Shown piece by piece: positions 59,191 through 64,000 of a DNA stretch of 64,000 nucleotides (positions are counted from its first letter, which is position 1; each line of letters starts with the position of its first letter). A program made the position numbers and the translations under genes. The notes beneath the pieces are model-generated. The model saw only the letters and a list, made by a program, of their open reading frames with translations. It was not told where the DNA came from and did no database searches. The stretch comes from Pseudomonas palleroniana (GTDB lineage Bacteria; Pseudomonadota; Gammaproteobacteria; Pseudomonadales; Pseudomonadaceae): contig NZ_PYWX01000063.1 of the NCBI RefSeq assembly GCF_003031675.1, positions 37,540-101,539 of the forward strand, in the 5' to 3' direction.

Positions 59191-59847
59191 ATGCGCCTGG
59201 CTTTATTCGACTTGGACAACACCCTTCTCGGCGGTGACAGCGATCACGCGTGGGGCGATTACCTGTGCGCCCGTGGGATTCTCGACCCGGTGGCCTACAA
59301 GGCCCGCAACGACGCGTTCTACCAGGACTACCTGGCCGGCAAGCTGGACAATGCCGCCTACCTGAACTTCAGCCTGGAAATCCTCGGCCGTACCGAAATG
59401 GCCCAGTTGGAGCAGTGGCACCAAGATTTTATGCGCGACTGCATCGACCCGCTGATGCTGCCGCTGGCCGAGGAACTGCTGGCCAAACACCGCGCCGCCG
59501 GCGACAAGCTGGTGATCATCACCGCCACCAACCGTTTCGTCACCGCGCCGATTGCCGCACGCCTGGGCGTTGAAACCCTGATCGCCACCGAGTGCGAGAT
59601 GGACAATGGCCGCTACACCGGGCGCAGCACCGACGTGCCGTGCTTTCGTGAAGGCAAGGTGACGCGCTTGAACCGTTGGCTGGAAGAAACCGGATATAGC
59701 CTGCAAGACAGCTACTTCTACAGCGACTCGATGAATGATTTGCCGCTGCTGGAGCAAGTAACCCATCCGGTGGCGGTGGACCCGGACCCGAATCTTCGTG
59801 CCGAGGCCGAGAAGCGCGGCTGGCCAGTAATCACACTCCGCAGCTGA
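59191..59847 (+). CDS. HAD-IB family phosphatase (SerB-like)
   Basis: The 218-residue protein has motif I LFDLDNTLLGGDSDHAWGDY (D7 and D9), a helical cap, motif II VIITATNRF and motif III YFYSDSMNDLPLLEQV. It resembles SerB-type phosphoserine phosphatases and the histidinol-phosphate phosphatase-like HAD-IB group; the substrate cannot be decided. It is divergent from rppH with 143 bases between. Confidence 0.85.
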   Translation: MRLALFDLDNTLLGGDSDHAWGDYLCARGILDPVAYKARNDAFYQDYLAGKLDNAAYLNFSLEILGRTEMAQLEQWHQDFMRDCIDPLMLPLAEELLAKHRAAGDKLVIITATNRFVTAPIAARLGVETLIATECEMDNGRYTGRSTDVPCFREGKVTRLNRWLEETGYSLQDSYFYSDSMNDLPLLEQVTHPVAVDPDPNLRAEAEKRGWPVITLRS

Positions 59848-59854
59848 GAATGCT

Positions 59855-59926
59855 ATCGGGGGCAAGCCCCCTCCCACATTTGGACCGTGTTCACAAATCA
59901 AGGGTGGGAGGGGGCTTGCTCCCGAT
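59855..59926. repeat. Inverted REP pair (outward order)
   Basis: ATCGGGGGCAAGCCCCCTCC and GGGTGGGAGGGGGCTTGCTC with CCCGAT, separated by about 25 bases, lie between the convergent HAD and DUF2269 genes. The first arm has one A-to-G change. Confidence 0.85.
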
Positions 59927-59949
59927 GCAGGCAGCTCGGTCTAAAAGCC

Positions 59950-60363
59950 CTAAATGGGTTTGGCGCCCATCAGCCCGGCAATCGCCACAAACCCCACCAG
60001 GCTGATCACCGCCAGCACCAAGGTGAAATTCAGGCTGCCGCCCTCGCCTTTGCGCAGGCGATTAAGCCGTGCCACCAGCCAGAACCAGGCCAGCGCCGCC
60101 ACGGTATAGAGGATGCTGGAGCCCAGAATCCAGGTCTGCCCCAACGGCCAGCCGATCAGGTGCACCAGCCACCAGCCGCTGAACGGCATGCTCACCAGGC
60201 AAATCCCCATCAACAGCCAGACAAACGCCCACGGGCGTTGCACGGTCACCGCCGGGCCGGCGCTGCGCTTGCGCCAGGCCAATACCGCCAACCCGAGGCC
60301 GCTGAGCAGCAGCAACACGGTAGCGGTGATGTGGATAACCTTGAGGGTGGTCAGCGTTTCCAT
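59950..60363 (-). CDS. DUF2269-family membrane protein
   Basis: The 137-residue protein has four hydrophobic helices: about residues 5-27, 44-66, 75-95 and 113-132. It starts METLTTLKVIHITATVLLLL, as in DUF2269 (YwhB-like) integral membrane proteins. Function unknown. It is downstream of ilvA on the same strand, 40 bases away. Confidence 0.8.
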   Translation of the reverse strand: METLTTLKVIHITATVLLLLSGLGLAVLAWRKRSAGPAVTVQRPWAFVWLLMGICLVSMPFSGWWLVHLIGWPLGQTWILGSSILYTVAALAWFWLVARLNRLRKGEGGSLNFTLVLAVISLVGFVAIAGLMGAKPI

Positions 60364-60403
60364 GGTCTCGATTCCTTAAAGGCCGCTCTGTCAGCGTAGT
60401 CGC

Positions 60404-61918
60404 TCAACCGAGGAACAGTTGGTAGGCCGGGTTTTCGCTTTCATCCCAGTACGGATAACCGATCTCAGCCAACGCCGCAGGCACCAGGTGGCGCTCATCC
60501 GCCGGCACTTGCAGGCCGGCGACCACGCGGCCGTCGGCCGCGCCGTGGTTGCGGTAGTGGAACATCGAGATATTCCAGCGCCCGCCCAGCTTGTTGAGAA
60601 AGTTGAACAACGCTCCCGGACGCTCCGGGAACTCGAAGCGAAACACCAGCTCATCGCTGACTTTGGCGGCGTGCCCGCCGACCATGTGGCGTATGTGCAA
60701 CTTGGCGAGTTCGTTTTCAGTCAGGTCCAGCACCGGGAAACCCTGCTCGGTGAGGCTGGCGATCAACGCGCTGCGCGGGTCGTTGTCCGGGTGGGTCTGC
60801 ACACCGACGAAGATGTGCGCCTCGCTGCCGGAATGGTAGCGGTAGTTGAATTCGGTGATCTGGCGCTTGCCCACGGCTTCGCAGAACGCCTTGAAGCTGC
60901 CCGGTTGCTCGGGAATGGTCACGGCGATGATGGCTTCGCGGCCTTCACCCAGTTCGGCGCGCTCGGCCACATGGCGCAGGCGGTCGAAGTTGACGTTGGC
61001 GCCGGAGTCGATGGCCACCAGGGTCTGCCCGCTGACACCTCGGGTTTCCACATATTTCTTGATACCCGCCACACCCAATGCACCCGCCGGCTCGGTAATG
61101 GAGCGGGTGTCGTCGTAGATATCCTTGATCGCCGCGCAGATCTCATCGGTGCTGACGGTGATCACTTCATCCACATAGTCTTTGCAGATATCGAAGGTGT
61201 GCTGGCCGATCTGCGCCACCGCCACACCATCGGCAAAGATGCCGACGGTTGGCAGCACCACACGCTCCCCTGCGGCCATGGCCGCCTGCAGGCAGTTGGA
61301 ATCGTCCGGCTCGACGCCGATGATCTTGATTTCGGGGCGCAGGTATTTCACGTACGCCGCGATACCCGCGATCAACCCGCCGCCGCCCACCGGGACGAAA
61401 ATCGCATCCAGCGGCCCCGGGTGCTGGCGCAGGATCTCCATCGCCACGGTGCCCTGCCCGGCAATGGTGTGGGGATCATCATAGGGGTGAATGTAGACGT
61501 AGCCTTTTTCGTCGACCAGCTTGAGCGAATAAGCCAGGGCTTCCGGGAAGGAGTCACCATGCAGCACCACCTTGCCGCCACGGGAGCGCACGCCTTCGAC
61601 CTTGATCTCCGGGGTGGTCTTGGGCATCACGATGGTGGCCTTGACCCCCAATACCTTGGCCGCCAGCGCCAGGCCCTGGGCGTGGTTGCCGGCAGACGCG
61701 GTGACTACGCCACGCGCACGTTCCTCGGCCGATAGCTGGGTCAGCTTGTTGTAGGCGCCGCGAATCTTGAACGAGAACACCGGCTGCAAGTCTTCACGCT
61801 TGAGCCAGACCTTGTTGCCCAACCGCTCGGAGAGCTGGCGGGCGGTCTGCAAGGGGGTTTCTACGGCAACGTCGTAAACGCGCGAGGTGAGAATTTTTTT
61901 GACGTAGTGTTCAAGCAT
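60404..61918 (-). CDS. ilvA: Biosynthetic threonine dehydratase
   Basis: The 504-residue PLP enzyme converts threonine to 2-oxobutyrate, the first step of isoleucine synthesis. The PLP lysine is in VFSFKIRGAYNKL, and the phosphate loop is VGGGGLIAGIAAY. Two ACT-like regulatory domains follow from about residue 325 and 420 (FRFEFPERPGALFNFLNKLG), as in the isoleucine-inhibited form. The frame is open from 62071, but MLEHYVKKIL is the family start. No ribosome-binding site precedes it; see the promoter entry. Confidence 0.95.
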   Translation of the reverse strand: MLEHYVKKILTSRVYDVAVETPLQTARQLSERLGNKVWLKREDLQPVFSFKIRGAYNKLTQLSAEERARGVVTASAGNHAQGLALAAKVLGVKATIVMPKTTPEIKVEGVRSRGGKVVLHGDSFPEALAYSLKLVDEKGYVYIHPYDDPHTIAGQGTVAMEILRQHPGPLDAIFVPVGGGGLIAGIAAYVKYLRPEIKIIGVEPDDSNCLQAAMAAGERVVLPTVGIFADGVAVAQIGQHTFDICKDYVDEVITVSTDEICAAIKDIYDDTRSITEPAGALGVAGIKKYVETRGVSGQTLVAIDSGANVNFDRLRHVAERAELGEGREAIIAVTIPEQPGSFKAFCEAVGKRQITEFNYRYHSGSEAHIFVGVQTHPDNDPRSALIASLTEQGFPVLDLTENELAKLHIRHMVGGHAAKVSDELVFRFEFPERPGALFNFLNKLGGRWNISMFHYRNHGAADGRVVAGLQVPADERHLVPAALAEIGYPYWDESENPAYQLFLG

Positions 61919-61925
61919 CGGCGGG

Positions 61926-61954
61926 TATCTACTTCGCGAATTGGGCAGGGTCAA
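61926..61954 (-). promoter_or_regulatory. ilvA promoter positioned for a leaderless mRNA
   Basis: On the minus strand TTGACC (61949-61954) and TAGATA (61926-61931) are exactly 17 bases apart. Only CCCGCCG separates the -10 from the ilvA ATG, so the transcript should start at the A of the start codon or one base before it. No Shine-Dalgarno sequence is present. Confidence 0.6.
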
Positions 61955-62011
61955 GGAGTCTAACCCAGCGTTTGGCCGGGCGACCACACGAATACCGAGG
62001 TTTTGTTGGGT

Positions 62012-62017
62012 TATACT
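62012..62017 (+). promoter_or_regulatory. Candidate -10 box for rpiA
   Basis: TATACT lies 39 bases before the rpiA ATG, in GGGTTATACTCGCGCC. No good -35 is seen at 16-18 bases. GGAGC is the ribosome-binding site. Confidence 0.35.
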
Positions 62018-62056
62018 CGCGCCCCTCGATAACTCCCCGCCCGTTCCGGAGCCCGC

Positions 62057-62728
62057 ATGACCCAGGATCAACTCAAACAGGCAGTGGCCCAGGCCGCCGT
62101 CGATTTAATCCTTCCTAAACTCGACGATAAAAGCATCGTCGGTGTCGGCACCGGCTCCACTGCCAACTGCTTCATCGACGCGCTGGCCCTGCACAAGGGC
62201 GCGTTCGACGGCGCCGTCGCCAGCTCCGAAGCCACCGCCGCACGCCTCAAGGGCCATGGCATTCCGGTATACGAGCTCAACACCGTGAGCGACCTGGAGT
62301 TTTATGTCGACGGCGCCGATGAAAGCGACGCACACCTGAACCTGATCAAGGGCGGCGGCGCAGCCCTGACCCGCGAGAAGATCGTAGCGGCCGTGGCCAA
62401 GACCTTTATCTGCATCGCCGACGCCAGCAAGCTGGTGCCGGTACTCGGCGCGTTCCCGCTGCCGGTTGAAGTGATTCCGATGGCGCGCAGCCACGTGGCT
62501 CGCGAACTGGTGAAGCTGGGCGGCGACCCGGTATACCGTGAAGGTGTGTTGACCGACAACGGCAATATCATCCTCGACGTGTTCAACCTGCAGATCACCA
62601 ACCCGGTGGAGCTTGAGACTCAGATCAACGCCATCGTCGGCGTAGTCACCAACGGCCTGTTCGCTGCGCGCCCGGCGGACGTGCTGCTGCTGGGCACTGC
62701 CGAAGGCGTCCAGACCCTCAAGGCCTGA
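62057..62728 (+). CDS. rpiA: Ribose-5-phosphate isomerase A
   Basis: The 223-residue enzyme interconverts ribose 5-phosphate and ribulose 5-phosphate. Motifs are VGVGTGSTANCFIDAL, the catalytic region FYVDGADESDAHLNLIKGGG with AALTREKI, and ICIADASKLVPVLGAFPLPV. It is divergent from ilvA with 138 bases between. The IS110 element begins shortly after its stop but does not touch the gene. Confidence 0.96.
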   Translation: MTQDQLKQAVAQAAVDLILPKLDDKSIVGVGTGSTANCFIDALALHKGAFDGAVASSEATAARLKGHGIPVYELNTVSDLEFYVDGADESDAHLNLIKGGGAALTREKIVAAVAKTFICIADASKLVPVLGAFPLPVEVIPMARSHVARELVKLGGDPVYREGVLTDNGNIILDVFNLQITNPVELETQINAIVGVVTNGLFAARPADVLLLGTAEGVQTLKA

Positions 62729-62853
62729 CAACACCGCAACTCCAATGTGGGAGCAACTGTCTAAATGGATTCAATTCAGAAGTCATATTCATAGGCAGCA
62801 AGACTCCCACAGCTCTAGGCCATGCAATGCTGAACGAAAGAGCTGCTGCCGTG

Positions 62854-63786
62854 CTAAGCGGTGTGCTCTTTCCATTCAGTGCCGTCACGCAGCATCGCGT
62901 TCAGGCGTACCAATAAAACGCGCATACAGGCGATCAGTGCAACCTTGGCGCATTTACCTTTATCACGTAACAACTGGTATCGAGCTTGGAATTCCGGCTG
63001 GTCCCGAATGATCACCCAGCAGGCCATATACAGTGAGCGGCGGGCTGCAAATCTTCCGCCACTAATGTGGCGTGCACCTTTGTGCTTTCCGCTGTCGTTG
63101 TTGTAGGGCGCGAGGCCTGCAAGTGCCGCGATCGGGCGTCCCCCGATTTCGCCCAACTCGGGAAGGTAAGCCATAAGGCTGCTGGCCGTAATCAGCCCAA
63201 TTCCCTTGACCGAGCACAGTCGAGCCACCTTTTCGCGATCTAGCTCGTTCGCACTTTGACGAATCAGCTGATTTATCGCTTCCACTGCTGCGCTCAAATA
63301 CTCGATATGGCTCTGCAATGCAGGCTTCACCGCATCGCAGGACGCCGTTTTCAGGCGCCGCCTGTCGTCATCTCTTTGCTGAACAAAATGCTCTCGCTGC
63401 TGGACCAATGCGCGCAGTCTTTCATGCTCAGGGCTTGTGATTCGGGCGCTTGGCGAGTCTATGACGGCTGCAAATTGTGCAAGAGACTTTGCGTCTATCG
63501 GGTCGGTTTTGGCTTTTTGGCCCATCGCTCTGGAAAACGCTTTGGCGCGACGAGGGTTAACGCAAATGACCTGAAGGCCAGCCGCTTGCGCCGCTTTAAC
63601 AACGTTTCGCTCGTAACCGCCCGTCGCTTCCACCAACACGCGGCTGACCTGGTAAAGCCGCAGCCATCCAATCAGCGCCGGCAAATCTTTCTCAGTATTT
63701 GAACAACTTACCCCAGCCTCAAGTAAATGAATCCGAGCCTCGAGGCTGTCTTTGGAAACATCAATGCCTGCTGAATAGGAAAACAT
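62854..63786 (-). CDS. IS110-family transposase (DEDD plus serine recombinase)
   Basis: The 310-residue protein has the N-terminal RuvC-like DEDD domain with D9 in GIDVSKDSLEA, E53 in LVEATGGYER, and D95 and D98 in AKTDPIDAKSL. After a coiled-coil middle (REHFVQQRDDDRRRL) comes the C-terminal domain with IAALAGLAPYNNDSGKHKG, where S232 is the expected catalytic serine. All catalytic residues are present, so it may be active. The ATG at 63786 has AGAGGA seven bases upstream; a TTG two codons earlier is too close to that site. Confidence 0.92.
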   Translation of the reverse strand: MFSYSAGIDVSKDSLEARIHLLEAGVSCSNTEKDLPALIGWLRLYQVSRVLVEATGGYERNVVKAAQAAGLQVICVNPRRAKAFSRAMGQKAKTDPIDAKSLAQFAAVIDSPSARITSPEHERLRALVQQREHFVQQRDDDRRRLKTASCDAVKPALQSHIEYLSAAVEAINQLIRQSANELDREKVARLCSVKGIGLITASSLMAYLPELGEIGGRPIAALAGLAPYNNDSGKHKGARHISGGRFAARRSLYMACWVIIRDQPEFQARYQLLRDKGKCAKVALIACMRVLLVRLNAMLRDGTEWKEHTA

Positions 63787-63799
63787 GGCCAAATCCTCT

Positions 63800-63985
63800 T
63801 ACACTCAGGGTGAGAGCGCTCTGGCTTGGCCCACGCTTGTAACTGTTCGAGGTGGGCTCGTTCAACTGTTCGGGCTCATGTCCAGAGCGGAGAGGTGAGT
63901 AGCAGCATGGGCTCCCACACGTGCTTTGAGCACTCGGGGCATTCAGCTTGCTACTCACCGCTCTCACCCTCAGTTTATTCCTGAC
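63800..63985 (-). ncRNA. Candidate bridge RNA region of the IS110 element
   Basis: Three nested complementary pairs lie in this 5' noncoding end. GGTGAGAGCG near 63809-63818 pairs with CGCTCTCACC at 63959-63968. GGTGAGTAGCA at 63894-63904 pairs with TGCTACTCACC at 63949-63959. A small GTGC-TTTGA-GCAC hairpin lies inside. The inner loop contains GTGTGGGAGC (minus strand, 63911-63920). IS110 elements are known to express a structured RNA from this end that guides target choice. Folding was judged by eye only. Confidence 0.55.
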
Positions 63986-64000
63986 TTAAGACACAAGGGG

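Larger units (their letters stand above)
62755..64000 (-). mobile_element. IS110-family insertion sequence, probably inserted at a REP-like site (ends uncertain)
   Basis: The element carries one transposase gene (62854-63786) read on the minus strand and a long noncoding stretch on its 5' side (63787 to at least 63985). On the transposase 3' side, TGTGGGAGC at 62746-62754 looks like the broken start of a REP after rpiA. A CTCCCACA copy at 62804-62811 could be the REP's other arm or part of the element, so the boundary may be either about 62755 or about 62812. The other end may lie beyond the window. IS110 elements have no clear terminal inverted repeats, which agrees. Confidence 0.7.

Overview
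The window looks like core chromosome of a Pseudomonas from the fluorescens group. The DNA is GC-rich and densely coded. Many intergenic gaps hold Pseudomonas-type REP palindromes built on GTGGGAGGGGGCTTGCTCCC. From memory, the gene order closely follows P. aeruginosa PAO1 from pyrB (PA0402) down to rpiA (PA0330). No rRNA, tRNA or CRISPR array was seen.

Layout. 1-13.1 kb: the pyrB end with the inactive dihydroorotase pyrC', a tandem TM2 protein, an NlpC/P60 peptidase, pilT without pilU, then a + strand run yggS-proC-yggT-metX-metW-DUF4426-rdgB-hemW-DUF3392, facing DUF423-thiS-thiG-trmB. 13.1-24 kb: mtgA, rpoH, ftsY-ftsE-ftsX, a pair of M16 peptidases with rsmD, a YheT-type hydrolase and a rhodanese. 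24-28.5 kb: the long-chain alcohol/aldehyde oxidation locus laoR/laoCBA. 28.6-34.1 kb: coaD, ferredoxin, mutM, an HDOD protein, an rlmI-like methylase and an MFS pump. 34.4-43.7 kb: ilvD, an SGNH lipoprotein, a phosphorylcholine phosphatase, a cystine transporter, folA and a DUF2868/DUF3482 GTPase pair. 43.7-50.3 kb: a phosphonate uptake and catabolism operon with a LysR gene. 50.3-53.4 kb: divergent cadA/cadR and a nested inverted repeat. 53.4-62.7 kb: thyA, lgt, an NRDE protein, ptsP-rppH, a HAD phosphatase, DUF2269, ilvA and rpiA. 62.7-64 kb: an IS110-family element that runs to or past the window end.

Several parts work together. metX and metW form the methionine branch. ftsY/E/X and rpoH form the conserved division, secretion and heat-shock block. 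LaoC, LaoB and LaoA oxidise long-chain alcohols under LaoR. The phosphonate operon combines an ABC importer, a FAD amine oxidase-like enzyme and an HD-domain diiron oxygenase with the PhnZ metal ligands, but has no hydroxylase beside it.

The most interesting signals are: a structured 5' noncoding end of the IS110 element (candidate bridge RNA) carrying nine bases identical to a REP-like sequence just beyond the other end of the element; the phosphonate operon with no visible source of an alpha-hydroxylated substrate; ilvA and folA promoters whose -10 boxes lie seven bases before the ATG with no ribosome-binding site, suggesting leaderless mRNAs; a 224-bp nested inverted repeat; and the DUF2868/DUF3482 pair, a GTPase with no NKxD motif and a glycine-rich hydrophobic stretch.
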